This document shows, in pieces, positions 24,848-33,356 of a stretch of 64,000 bases of DNA (positions within the stretch are counted from its first letter, which is position 1; each line of letters opens with the position of its first letter). Under the pieces are notes generated by a model that ran no database searches, had not been told where the DNA came from, and saw only the letters and a list, made by a program, of their open reading frames with translations. The stretch is from Bog-532 sp963732345 (GTDB lineage: Bacteria > Actinomycetota > Actinomycetes > Streptosporangiales > Streptosporangiaceae). The DNA lies in NCBI GenBank assembly GCA_963732345.1, contig CAVSZI010000019.1:124001-188000 (forward strand), written 5' to 3'. The position numbers and the translations under genes are program-made.

Positions 24848-25784
24848 TGTCGGGGGCACCAAGGCCGCGGCCGGCGTCGTCGGCGACGACGGCCGGATCA
24901 TCGAGAAGCTGAAGCGCTCCACGCCCGCGGCGAGCCCGTCCGACACGGAGCAGGTCATCGCGGACGTCGTGAGGGAACTGGCGTCCCGGCACGACGTGGC
25001 CGCCGTCGGCATCGGCGCGGCCGGCTTCGTCGACGAGACACGTTCCACCATCCTGTTCGCGCCCAACCTCGCCTGGCGCGGTGAGCCGCTCCGCGAGTCC
25101 GTGCAGGAACAGATCGGGCTGCCCGTGTTCGTGGAGAACGACGCGAACGCGAGCCTCTGGGCCGAGTCCCGGTTCGGCGCCGCCCGCGGCTACCAGGACG
25201 TGTTCCTGATCGCCGTGGGCACGGGCATCGGGGCGAGCATGCTGATCGGCGGGGACCTCTACCGCGGCCGGTTCGGCATCGCCGGCGAGCCCGGCCACTA
25301 CCGGGTTGTCCCCGACGGCCGGCTTTGCGGCTGCGGCAACCGCGGCTGCTGGGAGCAGTACTGCAGCGGCAACGCGCTGGTCGCCGAGGCGCGCGAGTTC
25401 GCCCGGCGGACTCCCGAGGGAGCCATGCGCCTCCTGCAGCTGGGCGGCGGAACGCCGGAGGGCATCTCCGGCCCCCAGGTGACTCAGGCGGCACGCGAAG
25501 GCGATCCGGCTGCCCTGCGCTGCTTCCAGATCGTGGGCGGCTGGCTCGGCCAGGGTATGGCCGATCTGGCCGCGATTATGGATCCGGGCTGCTTCATCAT
25601 CGGCGGCGGGGTATCGGATGCGGGCAGCCTGCTCGTCGATCCGGCCCGGTGGGCGTACGAGAGATCGCTGCCCGGTCGCGGTTACCGCGGTTTCGCTGAC
25701 ATCCGGCTCGCGGAACTGGGTTCCGACGCGGGCGTGGTGGGCGCCGCCGACCTCGCACGCCGGTACGTCACGGCCCGGGCCTAG
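24825..25784 (+). CDS. glkA: ROK-family glucokinase
   Basis: 319 residues from GTG 24825. The N-terminal phosphate loop GIDVGGTK, the sugar/catalytic VENDANASLWAE, and GTGIGASMLIGG are present. The ROK zinc site is complete: GEPGHYRV His plus CGCGNRGCWEQYCSG. It phosphorylates glucose with ATP at the entry to glycolysis; in Streptomyces the orthologous enzyme also mediates carbon catabolite repression, but that role is unproven here. It runs into a convergent membrane-protein gene, the stops overlapping by 4 nt. Confidence 0.92.
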   Translation: MCLTIGIDVGGTKAAAGVVGDDGRIIEKLKRSTPAASPSDTEQVIADVVRELASRHDVAAVGIGAAGFVDETRSTILFAPNLAWRGEPLRESVQEQIGLPVFVENDANASLWAESRFGAARGYQDVFLIAVGTGIGASMLIGGDLYRGRFGIAGEPGHYRVVPDGRLCGCGNRGCWEQYCSGNALVAEAREFARRTPEGAMRLLQLGGGTPEGISGPQVTQAAREGDPAALRCFQIVGGWLGQGMADLAAIMDPGCFIIGGGVSDAGSLLVDPARWAYERSLPGRGYRGFADIRLAELGSDAGVVGAADLARRYVTARA

Positions 25785-26629
25785 ACGACGGCGCCGTCGT
25801 CGGGACCGGAACCGTTCCTCGGCTCGTCTCCCATCCGCAGCACCAGGACGGCGAAACCGCCCACGAACGCGCCGATGGCGAGGAACGCCGCCACCGCGGG
25901 CACGGTCCATCCCACCGCCGTCGCGATCAGCAGGTACGCGGGCCCGCCGAACAACGCGACCCACGCGCCCTTGCTGAGCGGGTCCAGCTTGGGCAGCGGC
26001 GGCGGCGGGGGCGGGAAGTAATGCTCCTCCTGCGAGTCCGGTCCCGGCGCGGCCCGCTGGGCCGCCTCGCCCGGAGGTGACGGGGCGCCGTTCGCGGGGC
26101 CAGCGCCGTTCCGGCCCGGAGTCAGGCCCGGCCCGGAACGGCCCAGCGGCCCGGAACCTTCCAGCTCGCCAGGGGCGCTGAGCTCGCCAGGGGCGCCGAG
26201 CTCGCCAGGGGCGCCGAGCTCGCCAGGGGCGCCGAGCTCGCCAGGGGCGCCGAGTTCGCGACCACCTAGCTCGCCAGGGTCATCCAGCGTGGGGGGGCCA
26301 CTGAGCCTTCCCGTTCCGGGACCGTTCAGCTCGCCGGGACGCGGCCGGTCCGGGTCACGCACCGGGTCGGCCGGGGCCGCGGGGCGAATGCCCGGCGGTG
26401 CTTCGCTGACCGGGAACGGGCCGGTTGCCTGCGGGGATTCCGGGGTTTGGGGGGATCGTGTGACTTGAGAGGCGCCAGGGATGGGAGCGCTGTCCGGTTG
26501 CGAGAGGTTCTCCCGCTCCGGCCACGGGCAGCCGCCCTCAATGTGCGCGGATGCGTCGTAATTCGCGATCAGGTCGAGCCAGGCCGCTTCTTCGTCGTTC
26601 TCGCCGCTGCTCACGTCCTTGTCTCGCAC
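25781..26629 (-). CDS. Conserved membrane protein with acidic N-terminus, repeat linker and two C-terminal helices
   Basis: 282 residues; GTG 26629 (GTG 26614 is an alternative). The N-terminal conserved block DEEAAWLDLIANYD...WPERENL is followed by a 150-residue Pro/Gly linker with five GAPGEL units (18 bp repeats), then PPPPPPLPKLDPLSKGAWVALFGGPAYLLI, and two transmembrane helices (about 225-242 and 246-266). Proteins with this N-terminal block and two C-terminal helices occur beside glkA in other actinobacteria as I recall. Function unknown. Confidence 0.78.
   Translation of the reverse strand: MRDKDVSSGENDEEAAWLDLIANYDASAHIEGGCPWPERENLSQPDSAPIPGASQVTRSPQTPESPQATGPFPVSEAPPGIRPAAPADPVRDPDRPRPGELNGPGTGRLSGPPTLDDPGELGGRELGAPGELGAPGELGAPGELGAPGELSAPGELEGSGPLGRSGPGLTPGRNGAGPANGAPSPPGEAAQRAAPGPDSQEEHYFPPPPPPLPKLDPLSKGAWVALFGGPAYLLIATAVGWTVPAVAAFLAIGAFVGGFAVLVLRMGDEPRNGSGPDDGAVV
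26163..26252 (-). repeat. 18 bp in-frame tandem repeat (5 copies) in the membrane-protein gene
   Basis: Unit AGCTCGCCAGGGGCGCCG at 26163, 26181, 26199, 26217 and 26235, nearly identical. Codes GAPGEL. A sixth degenerate unit follows. Confidence 0.92.
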
Positions 26630-26641
26630 CTCCCTCCCCGG

Positions 26642-27433
26642 CTACGTGGTCTCCGGCACGGTGCCGCCGGCGGACCAGGTCTTGTCCCGGCAGTGGTCCC
26701 GGACAAACTGCAGGCTTCCGGTAAAAATAGCCTGCGCGTCATTATCCATCGTCGCAACGTGATAACTATCGCTGCAGGTCCTTACGGTCAGCAGGCCGGG
26801 GGCCAGGCCCGCCTCCAGCGCCCGCATGCTGGCCGGCCCGACCACGTGGTCCTCGGCGCTCCGGTAGGTCAGCACCGGCTGGGTGACGCCGGCCAGATCG
26901 CGGGTGGTCCGCCGCCACATCTGCGGCAGCGACGCGGCCGCACGAACCGGAACCCGCTTGTAGGAAAGCTCCGCCACTCCCGGCTTCTTGATGTCGCTGC
27001 CGACCCCGGGCAGCGACGGCAGGACGTGTTTGAGCACCGGGGCCAGCAGGAACAGCCTGGTGTCGGGAGCCAGCGACGGATTGACCAGCACCAGGCCGCT
27101 GATGTCCGGGCCGCGGCATTCGGCGAGCCGCAGCGCGAGGCAGCCGCCCAGCGAAAGGCCCATCACGAACACTTCGGAGCACCGCGCCCGCAGCCCGGCC
27201 AGGGCCTGCTCGACCGCCGCGTACCAGTCGGCCGCGGTGGTCCGCGCCATGTCCTGCCAGGTCGTACCGTGCCCGGGCAGCAGGGGCGCGGACACGGCCA
27301 GCCCGTCGTCGGCCAGGAACTCCGCCCAGGGGCGCAGCGATTGCGGGCTTCCCGTGAACCCGTGACAGAGCAGCACCCCGACGGCACCGCCCGTGCGGTA
27401 AAACGGCTCCGCGCCTGGCAGCAACTCGGCCAT
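26642..27433 (-). CDS. Monoacylglycerol lipase / Est30-type carboxylesterase (alpha/beta hydrolase)
   Basis: 263 residues from ATG 27433, preceded by GGGAGGGAGCGG; the longer frame is rejected. The pattern is that of Est30-like esterases: GVLLCHGFTGSPQS oxyanion motif, PLLPGHGTT, nucleophile Ser94 in GLSLGG, Asp195 in SAEDHVV, and His225 in SYHVATMD. Substrate unknown; short-chain acyl esters are usual. The neighbouring plsC remnant suggests this locus once dealt with glycerolipids. Confidence 0.88.
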   Translation of the reverse strand: MAELLPGAEPFYRTGGAVGVLLCHGFTGSPQSLRPWAEFLADDGLAVSAPLLPGHGTTWQDMARTTAADWYAAVEQALAGLRARCSEVFVMGLSLGGCLALRLAECRGPDISGLVLVNPSLAPDTRLFLLAPVLKHVLPSLPGVGSDIKKPGVAELSYKRVPVRAAASLPQMWRRTTRDLAGVTQPVLTYRSAEDHVVGPASMRALEAGLAPGLLTVRTCSDSYHVATMDNDAQAIFTGSLQFVRDHCRDKTWSAGGTVPETT

Positions 27434-27553
27434 GAAGCGCCGCTCCCTCCCCGCCGTGGTCAACCGGCCGGTGCTAGGCATCGTCGCACGCGGGCGGCCA
27501 GATCGCACCCCGCGTGGCGGTAAAAACACCGCCGAACGCGCGAATATCTGGGC

Positions 27554-27817
27554 GTGTATTACAAACTCGCGCAGCTCACCCTCGGCGTAATGCTCAAGAT
27601 CGTTTTCCGTCCCTGGGCGGAGGGCGCGCGGAACGTGCCCCGGCGCGGGCCAGCCATCATGGCGAGCAATCACCTCTCGTTCGCCGACCACTTTTTCGGC
27701 CCGCTCCCGCTGCGCGGCAAGACCGCAAACGCCCCCGGAACCGCAGCCCGAAACGCCCGGAAACCAGGTCTTAAGGCCCGGACCGCGGACCCGGCACGGG
27801 CTAAGGTGGCCCCATGA
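27554..27817 (+). pseudogene. Truncated 1-acyl-glycerol-3-phosphate acyltransferase (plsC) remnant
   Basis: The first 55 codons from GTG 27554 (MYYKLAQLTLGVMLKIVF.. then RPWAEGARNVPRRGPAI and ASNHLSFADHFF) match the N-terminus of PlsC, including the NHxxxxD catalytic motif. After PLPLRGK the sequence becomes low-complexity and stops at 27817, overlapping the pfkA ATG by 4 nt. About 150 residues, including the glycerol-phosphate-binding FPEG block, are missing. No continuation exists in other frames before pfkA, so a deletion is likely. Actinobacteria commonly carry an intact plsC here as I recall. Confidence 0.75.
27802..27807 (+). promoter_or_regulatory. Leaderless -10 box for pfkA
   Basis: TAAGGT ends 6 nt before ATG 27814, the same layout as the purN box at 55411. 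Confidence 0.45.
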
Positions 27818-28851
27818 GAGTGGGAGTGCTTACCGGTGGCGGCGACTGCCCCGGCCTCAATGCTGTTATCCGCGCCGTGGTCCGCAAGGGCGTGCAGGAG
27901 TACGGATACGAGTTCGTCGGCTTCCGTGACGGCTGGCGCGGCCCGCTAGAGGGGGACACCGTCCCCCTGGACGTGCAGGCCGTCCGGGGCATCCTGCCGC
28001 GCGGCGGGACGATCCTGGGCACGTCGCGCACCAATCCCTTCGCTGACCAGGGCGGTGAGCGCTCGGGCGTGGAGCGGATCAAGGACAATCTGGCCGGCCT
28101 CGGGGTCGATGCTCTGGTCACGATCGGCGGCGAGGACACCCTCGGCGCCGCGACCCGGCTGTACGCCGAGGGCGTCAACGTCGTCGGCGTACCCAAGACG
28201 ATCGACAACGACCTGGGCGCCACCGACTACACGTTCGGCTTCGATACCGCCGTGAACATCGCGATGGAGGCCATCGACCGCCTGCACACGACGGCCGAGA
28301 GCCACCACCGCGCGCTGATCGTGGAGGTGATGGGCCGGCACGCCGGCTGGATCGCGCTGCACACCGGGGTCGCCGGCGGCGCCAACGTCATCCTCATCCC
28401 CGAGGAGCCATTCGAGATCAAGAAGGTCTGCGAGTACGTCGAGCACCGATTCCAGACACGGTACGCGCCGATTGTCGTGGTCGCCGAGGGCGCACACCCG
28501 GTCGAGGCGGACATCGCGGTCACTGAGAAGGATCTCGACGCGTTCGGCCACGTACGGCTGGGCGGCGTCGGGCAGATGCTGGCCAACGAGATCGAGGAGC
28601 GGACCGGCAAGGAGGCCCGGGTCGCTGTGCTCGGCCACATCCAGCGCGGCGGCACCCCCACCGCGTTCGACCGGGTGCTCGCCACCCGGTTCGGCGTGCA
28701 CGCGATCGAAGCGGTCCACGACGGCGCGTTCGGCAACATGGTGGCGCTGCGCTCCACTGACATCGTCCGGGTGCCGCTGAGCGAGGCGACCGCCGAGCTG
28801 AAGACCGTGCCCCCCGAGCGGTACGCGGAGGCCGAAGTCTTCTTCGGCTGA
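27814..28851 (+). CDS. pfkA: 6-phosphofructokinase, pyrophosphate-type active site
   Basis: 345 residues of the PfkA family, converting fructose-6-phosphate to the 1,6-bisphosphate. Visible motifs: GVLTGGGDCPGLN, GGILGTSRTNP-like loop, PKTIDNDL (catalytic Asp131 and Asp133), MGRHAGWIA, and HIQRGGTPTAFDR. At the positions equivalent to E. coli Gly104 and Gly124 it has Asp108 (GGEDT) and Lys128 (VPKTID). In this family, Asp and Lys there block ATP and go with PPi as phosphoryl donor, as in Amycolatopsis; Streptomyces ATP enzymes have GGEGT. I infer a reversible PPi-dependent enzyme. Confidence 0.93.
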   Translation: MRVGVLTGGGDCPGLNAVIRAVVRKGVQEYGYEFVGFRDGWRGPLEGDTVPLDVQAVRGILPRGGTILGTSRTNPFADQGGERSGVERIKDNLAGLGVDALVTIGGEDTLGAATRLYAEGVNVVGVPKTIDNDLGATDYTFGFDTAVNIAMEAIDRLHTTAESHHRALIVEVMGRHAGWIALHTGVAGGANVILIPEEPFEIKKVCEYVEHRFQTRYAPIVVVAEGAHPVEADIAVTEKDLDAFGHVRLGGVGQMLANEIEERTGKEARVAVLGHIQRGGTPTAFDRVLATRFGVHAIEAVHDGAFGNMVALRSTDIVRVPLSEATAELKTVPPERYAEAEVFFG

Positions 28852-28968
28852 ACGCACCGCGCCGGGTCAGGCGACCGTCACGGTCCCGGCATCCAGGGGC
28901 CGGGCCCGCATCCAGGGCGGGCTCGGCATCCAGGTCTGACGCTGCGCCCGGGACCGGGTCATGCCGGC

Positions 28969-30942
28969 TCAGAAGCCGGCGTCGATGGTGACCGTGCTGC
29001 CCTCGGGCGCCTGGTCGCGCGGGGAGTAGGCGAACACCTTGTTGAACGGCCCGAACCGGTTCACCGTCACGTCGAAGCCGAGCTTCATCAGCTTCTGCCG
29101 CGCCTCACCGATGCCCATGCCGTCCACGTTCGGGATGGCGACCTGGGGCGGCCCGGCCGACACCCCGATCGTCACCGTCTCCTTGAGGGTGATCGGCGTG
29201 CCCGGGGCCGGCGACTGCCGGGTGATGGTGCCCTGCGGCTGGGAGCTGCCCGTGTCCTGCTGGACGTTGAGCGTGATGCCGTTCTGCGACGCCCACTGCT
29301 GGATGCTCTGCTGGTCCTGGCCGCGGAAGTCGGGCAGCGGAGGGCCCTCGCTGACCGTGATAGCGATGGGCGTCTGCTGGGGCGAGGACAGCCCGGCGGC
29401 CGGCTGGGTGCTCACCACGATCCCGGCGTCGACCGAGCCGGATGCCGCCTTGCGGACCTGCCCGGGGGTCAGCCCGGCGTTGCGCAGCGCCTGCTGAGCG
29501 TCGGTGAGCTGCTGCCCGGACACGTCAGGCACCTTGATCATCCGGGGCCCGGCGGACGGGATGATGGTGATCGCCGATCCCTTATGGACGCGGCCGCCCA
29601 CGGCCGGCACGGTGCGCGCGACCGTCCCGGCCCGCGCGTTATTATCCGTCACCGCCGAGCCCATCCGGACGGTGAAGCCGTCGGCGCGCAGCGCCGTGAG
29701 GGCGGCGCCGTCCGTCATGCCCGCGACCGCCGGGACCGTGGTGTAGCCGCCCTGGGTGTACCACCACCCGGCGCCCCCGGCCGCCGCGAAGACGAGCACC
29801 GCCAGCAGGGTCGCCAGCAGCCAGATCCGTCGCTTGCGCCGGTGACCGCCGGTGCCACCGTAGCCGTCGTAGCCGCCCGGGTCGCCGCGCCCGGCGATGA
29901 CCGTCTGGCCGTCGCCGGGGATCCCGAGGACCTGCGTGTGGTTCTCGCCCCCGTATCCCGGAGCCCCGTATCCCATGGCACCGTATCCCGGGCCGCCGGT
30001 GGCCCCGTATCCGGTCGCCCCGTATCCGGTCGCCCCGTGCGCGGCGGGGCCGGTCCCGGGCCACGCGGCCGCCGGGGCGGCCCACCGGCCGTCGTCCGGC
30101 AGCCCGCGCACGACGTCGTAGACCAGCCGGAGGAAATCCGACGCGTCCGCCGGGCGCCCCCGAGGGTCCCGGCTGGTGGCCTGCAGGACGAGCCGGTCAA
30201 CCTCCGGCGGAATGCCCTGGACGAACCGTGAGGGGGCCGGGACCGTCTCGTTGACGTGCTTGTACGCCACCGCCAGCGGGCCGTCGCCGGTATGTGGCTT
30301 AACCCCCGTGAGCAGCTCGAACAAGACGATGCCCGCCGCGTAGACGTCGGTGCGGGCGTCGGCACTGGTCCCGGTGACCTGCTCGGGGGCCAGATACGCC
30401 ACGGTGCCGATGATCATGCCGGTCCGCGTCTGGCTGCTGACGGACAGCGCCCGGGCCAGGCCGAAGTCAACCACCTTCAGGTGGCCGTCCGGCGCGATCA
30501 GCACGTTCTCCGGCTTGACGTCCCGGTGCACGATCCCGGCCGTGTGCGCGGCCGCCAGGCCCGACAGCAGCGGCACCATGATGGCCAGCGCCTCACGGGG
30601 CGGGCACCAGCCGCGCTCGCCGAGCAGGTCGCGCAGGGTGCGGCCGGGCAGGTACTCCATGGCCAGATAGGGGTACGGGCCGTCCCGGCCCTGGTCGTAG
30701 ACGGAGACCACGTTCGGGTGCGAGAGCCGCGCGGCCGACTTGGCCTCGCCGATGAACCGGCCGACGAAATCCTCGTCGCGCGCCAGGTCGGCGTGCATCA
30801 CCTTGAGCGCGACCCGGCGGTCCAGGCGGGTGTCGATGGCGCGGTACACCGTCGCCATGCCGCCGAGCGCAACCAGCGCTTCTACCTGGTAGCGGCCGTC
30901 AAGCAGCCGCCCGACCAGGGGATCCGCGAGGGTGGTGTCCAT
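28969..30942 (-). CDS. PASTA-domain serine/threonine protein kinase (PknB/StkP type)
   Basis: 657 residues from ATG 30942; the longer open frame overlaps thiG and is rejected. Kinase domain (about 17-280): GGMATVY loop, Lys47 (VALKVMH), HRDVKPEN (Asp141), DFGLA (Asp159), APEQV. A Gly/Tyr-rich juxtamembrane linker with GATGY repeats (about 302-332) precedes the transmembrane helix (about 373-391), then four PASTA domains (about 400-657) that sense muropeptides or lipid II. It probably regulates cell wall growth and division. TACAAT ends 8 nt before the ATG. Confidence 0.94.
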   Translation of the reverse strand: MDTTLADPLVGRLLDGRYQVEALVALGGMATVYRAIDTRLDRRVALKVMHADLARDEDFVGRFIGEAKSAARLSHPNVVSVYDQGRDGPYPYLAMEYLPGRTLRDLLGERGWCPPREALAIMVPLLSGLAAAHTAGIVHRDVKPENVLIAPDGHLKVVDFGLARALSVSSQTRTGMIIGTVAYLAPEQVTGTSADARTDVYAAGIVLFELLTGVKPHTGDGPLAVAYKHVNETVPAPSRFVQGIPPEVDRLVLQATSRDPRGRPADASDFLRLVYDVVRGLPDDGRWAAPAAAWPGTGPAAHGATGYGATGYGATGGPGYGAMGYGAPGYGGENHTQVLGIPGDGQTVIAGRGDPGGYDGYGGTGGHRRKRRIWLLATLLAVLVFAAAGGAGWWYTQGGYTTVPAVAGMTDGAALTALRADGFTVRMGSAVTDNNARAGTVARTVPAVGGRVHKGSAITIIPSAGPRMIKVPDVSGQQLTDAQQALRNAGLTPGQVRKAASGSVDAGIVVSTQPAAGLSSPQQTPIAITVSEGPPLPDFRGQDQQSIQQWASQNGITLNVQQDTGSSQPQGTITRQSPAPGTPITLKETVTIGVSAGPPQVAIPNVDGMGIGEARQKLMKLGFDVTVNRFGPFNKVFAYSPRDQAPEGSTVTIDAGF

Positions 30943-30950
30943 CGGGGCCA

Positions 30951-30956
30951 ATTGTA
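30951..30956 (-). promoter_or_regulatory. Leaderless -10 box for the PASTA kinase
   Basis: TACAAT on the minus strand ends 8 nt before ATG 30942, inside the 41 bp gap after thiG, so the kinase can be expressed apart from the thi operon. Confidence 0.45.
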
Positions 30957-30983
30957 CGAGCAGGTCAACCGCGCTGGGCTGGA

Positions 30984-31760
30984 TTAACCGCTTTGCGGTC
31001 CGCCACTCGCCGGAGGTGATGAGGCGCTTGCGTAGCGCCGGGGCGGGACGCGCCCAGCCAGCCGGGCCATCCGCCCGGCGATGACGGCGTGCCGCATCGC
31101 CCCGGCCATCTGCTCCGGGTCCCGGGCCCGCGTCACCGAGGTCGCCAGCAGCACCGCGTCGCAGCCCAGTTCCATCGCGATCGCGGCGTCGCTCGCGGTC
31201 CCGATGCCGGCGTCGAGGATCACCGGGACGCCGGCCTCCTCCACGATCAGCTCGATGTTGTGCGGATTCCGGATGCCGAGCCCGGAGCCGATCGGCGCGC
31301 CGAGCGGCATGACCGCGGCGCAGCCGGCCTGTTCCAGGCGCCGGGCCAGCACCGGGTCGTCGCTGGTGTACGGCAGGACGGTGAATCCCCGCGCCACGAG
31401 CAGGTCGGCCGCGTCCAGCAGTTCCACCGGATCCGGCAGCAGGGTGCGCTCGTCCGCGATCACTTCGAGCTTCAGCCACCGGGTGCCGAGCGCCTCGCGG
31501 GCCAGTTCGGCGGTGCGCACCGCGTCGGCTGCCGTGTGGCACCCCGCGGTATTCGGCAGTACGCGGATACCGCGCCCGGTCAGCAGGTCCAGCACCGAAT
31601 GCCCGCTGCCCGGCGCGACGCGGCGCATCGCCACGGTCGTGATCTCGGTGCCCGACGCCGACAGCGCCCGGTCGAGGACGTCCATGCTCGGTGCCCCGCC
31701 GGTGCCCATGATGAGCCGCGAAGCGAACTTCTCTCCGGCGATTACGAGTGGATCGTCCAT
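30984..31760 (-). CDS. thiG: Thiazole synthase
   Basis: 258 residues. TIM-barrel enzyme that joins deoxyxylulose-5-phosphate, dehydroglycine and ThiS thiocarboxylate into the thiamine thiazole. The Schiff-base lysine is Lys97 in RWLKLEV; phosphate loops GAPIGSG and DAGIGTASDAA are present. It abuts thiS with no spacer. The C-terminal 25 residues (RRYASASSPPASGG) are a disordered tail. Confidence 0.95.
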   Translation of the reverse strand: MDDPLVIAGEKFASRLIMGTGGAPSMDVLDRALSASGTEITTVAMRRVAPGSGHSVLDLLTGRGIRVLPNTAGCHTAADAVRTAELAREALGTRWLKLEVIADERTLLPDPVELLDAADLLVARGFTVLPYTSDDPVLARRLEQAGCAAVMPLGAPIGSGLGIRNPHNIELIVEEAGVPVILDAGIGTASDAAIAMELGCDAVLLATSVTRARDPEQMAGAMRHAVIAGRMARLAGRVPPRRYASASSPPASGGPQSG

Positions 31761-31961
31761 TCAGCCTCCCTGGACCGCGGTGAGCACTTCGACCTGATCG
31801 CCGTCCGCCAGCGGCGTGGAATCCCAGGCGGAACGCCGCACCACCTGGCCGTTGACCGCCACGGCGACGCCGCTGCGCGCGCTGGTCAGCAACTGGACTG
31901 CGGCTGCCGCCGTCGCGCCGTCGGCCAGCTCGAACGCGCGCCCGTTGACGACGACGTTCAT
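31761..31961 (-). CDS. thiS: Sulfur carrier protein ThiS
   Basis: 66-residue ubiquitin-fold protein (MNVVVNGRAFEL, VAVAVNGQVVRR, DGDQVEVLTAVQGG) ending in the Gly-Gly that is adenylated and thiocarboxylated. ATG 31961 overlaps the thiO stop by 4 nt; the stop touches the thiG start. Confidence 0.95.
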   Translation of the reverse strand: MNVVVNGRAFELADGATAAAAVQLLTSARSGVAVAVNGQVVRRSAWDSTPLADGDQVEVLTAVQGG

Positions 31962-33235
31962 CCGGGCCGTCCCCCCCGATCAGGCCGGCCCCCGGGTCCG
32001 GGACGGCTCTGCTGGAAGCGGCCGATCGTGAAGTGCGCCGCCCCGTCGGGCAGCCACCCGGTCTCCAGATAGTCCGCGATCACGTCGGCGGTGACCGGCA
32101 TGAGCAGCACCCCGTTGCGGAAATGACCGGTCGCCAGCACCAGGCCGGCCGCGGCGCACGGGCCGAGGATGGGGGCGTTGTCCGGCGTTCCGGGCCGCAG
32201 CCGCGCGACCGCCTCGGTGAATTCGAGCTCGGTGATGCCCGGCACCAGCGCCCGCGCGTCCCGCAGCAGTTCCCACAGGCCGCCGGCCGTCACGTGGGTG
32301 TCCGGGCCGAGTTCTTCCTGGGTCGCGCCCACCACCAGCTCGCCGTCGTCGCGCGGCACGAGGTAGACCGGCGAGCCTCTGACGATGCCGCGCACGGTCC
32401 GGTGCAGGAAGCCGTCCGGGGCGCGCAGCCGGACCACCTGCCCCTTGACCGGCCGGACCGGCGGCACGCAGTCTGCCGGGAGCCCTTTGATGACCGCCGA
32501 GTTCCAGCCGGTCGCGAGCACGGTCCAGTCCGCCGTGATCGTCGTCCCGTCGGCGAGACAGACGCCGCGGACCCGCCCGCCACCCTGCGGGCCCTCTCCG
32601 TGCGGGCCCTCTCCGTGCGGGCCCTCTCCCGCAGAAGCCCCATCCGGCCGGGGTCCTGGTCCGGTGCCGGGTCCCGCCGGGGCCCGTTCGGCATCATGAA
32701 TTATCTGCGCGACGGGCTGCCTGATCAGCCGGACCCCGGCCTGCGCGGCTGCGGCCAGCAGCACGCGCGTAAGCAGCCGTGGGTCAATCGAGCCGTCCGT
32801 CTCGGCGAGCAGACCACCGCGTACCGACGGGTCCAGCATGGGCTCCAGGCGGCGGCATTCCCGCGTCGTCAGGCGGCGGCCCGGGACGCCGAGGCTGTCG
32901 TGCAGCGCGTGCAGCTCGTCGATGACAGCGAGGTCGTCGGCGTCGTAGCCGACCTGGAGGGTGCCGGTCTGGCGGAAACCGGTCGGCTCACCCGTGGCTG
33001 CGGTCAGCTCGGCCACGAAGCCGGGGTAGCGCTCCAGCGAAGCCGCGCCGAGCGCGAAGAGCTCCTTTTCCGTGTAGCTGGCTTCGGAGACCGGCGTGAG
33101 CATGCCGGCCGCGGCATGACTGGCGCCCTGGCCGGGGGAGGGGTCGGCGACGGTCACGCTGAACCCGCGCTGGGCGGCGCGCCAGGCGATGCCCAGGCCG
33201 ATCACTCCGCCGCCGGCCACGATCACTGTCGCCAA
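31958..33235 (-). CDS. thiO: Glycine oxidase ThiO
   Basis: 425-residue FAD-dependent oxidase supplying dehydroglycine for thiazole synthesis. N-terminal FAD site VIVAGGGVIGLGIAWRAAQRG, GASHAAAGMLTP, and a C-terminal GHFRNGVLLMP loop are diagnostic. Residues about 195-222 are a Pro/Gly/Glu insert with three GEGPH units from a 15 bp repeat. The start is TTG 33235 with GGGAG 9 nt upstream; GTG 33226 is an alternative. First gene of a thiOSG operon under a TPP riboswitch; thiE and the pyrimidine genes are not in the window. Confidence 0.93.
   Translation of the reverse strand: MATVIVAGGGVIGLGIAWRAAQRGFSVTVADPSPGQGASHAAAGMLTPVSEASYTEKELFALGAASLERYPGFVAELTAATGEPTGFRQTGTLQVGYDADDLAVIDELHALHDSLGVPGRRLTTRECRRLEPMLDPSVRGGLLAETDGSIDPRLLTRVLLAAAAQAGVRLIRQPVAQIIHDAERAPAGPGTGPGPRPDGASAGEGPHGEGPHGEGPQGGGRVRGVCLADGTTITADWTVLATGWNSAVIKGLPADCVPPVRPVKGQVVRLRAPDGFLHRTVRGIVRGSPVYLVPRDDGELVVGATQEELGPDTHVTAGGLWELLRDARALVPGITELEFTEAVARLRPGTPDNAPILGPCAAAGLVLATGHFRNGVLLMPVTADVIADYLETGWLPDGAAHFTIGRFQQSRPGPGGRPDRGGRPG
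32586..32630 (-). repeat. 15 bp in-frame tandem repeat (3 copies) in thiO
   Basis: Unit TGCGGGCCCTCTCCG at 32586, 32601 and 32616 (last base differs in the third). Codes GEGPH. Confidence 0.88.
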
Positions 33236-33242
33236 TCGCCCT

Positions 33243-33334
33243 CGCTCCCTTCGCCGGCATGATCCGGATCAGGTACTGCGGTCGGAAACTCGCCAGCTTC
33301 CCTCTCAGTCCAGTCTTCACCGGACTCCCGCGCG
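33243..33334 (-). ncRNA. TPP (THI-box) riboswitch
   Basis: Read on the minus strand: GGGAGTCC...GGACTGAGAGGGA (helix P2/P3 with the CUGAGA pyrimidine-sensing motif) followed by ACCGCAGTACCTGATCCGGA and TCATGCCGGCGAAGGGA, the pyrophosphate-sensing arm. The 3' end lies a few bases before the thiO Shine-Dalgarno sequence, which fits repression of translation initiation when TPP is bound. It controls thiO-thiS-thiG. Confidence 0.95.
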
Positions 33335-33342
33335 TTTCGGCC

Positions 33343-33348
33343 TAGCCT
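33343..33348 (+). promoter_or_regulatory. -10 box for the FAD reductase gene
   Basis: TAGCCT ends 8 nt before ATG 33357. It lies less than 10 nt from the 5' end of the oppositely transcribed TPP riboswitch, so the two promoters must overlap. Confidence 0.35.
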
Positions 33349-33356
33349 ATGTCGTC

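Noticed and set aside
30943..31542. 600 bp N-terminal extension of the PASTA kinase
   Set aside because: It overlaps thiG on the same strand in another frame; the kinase domain begins normally at ATG 30942 with a promoter-like box before it.
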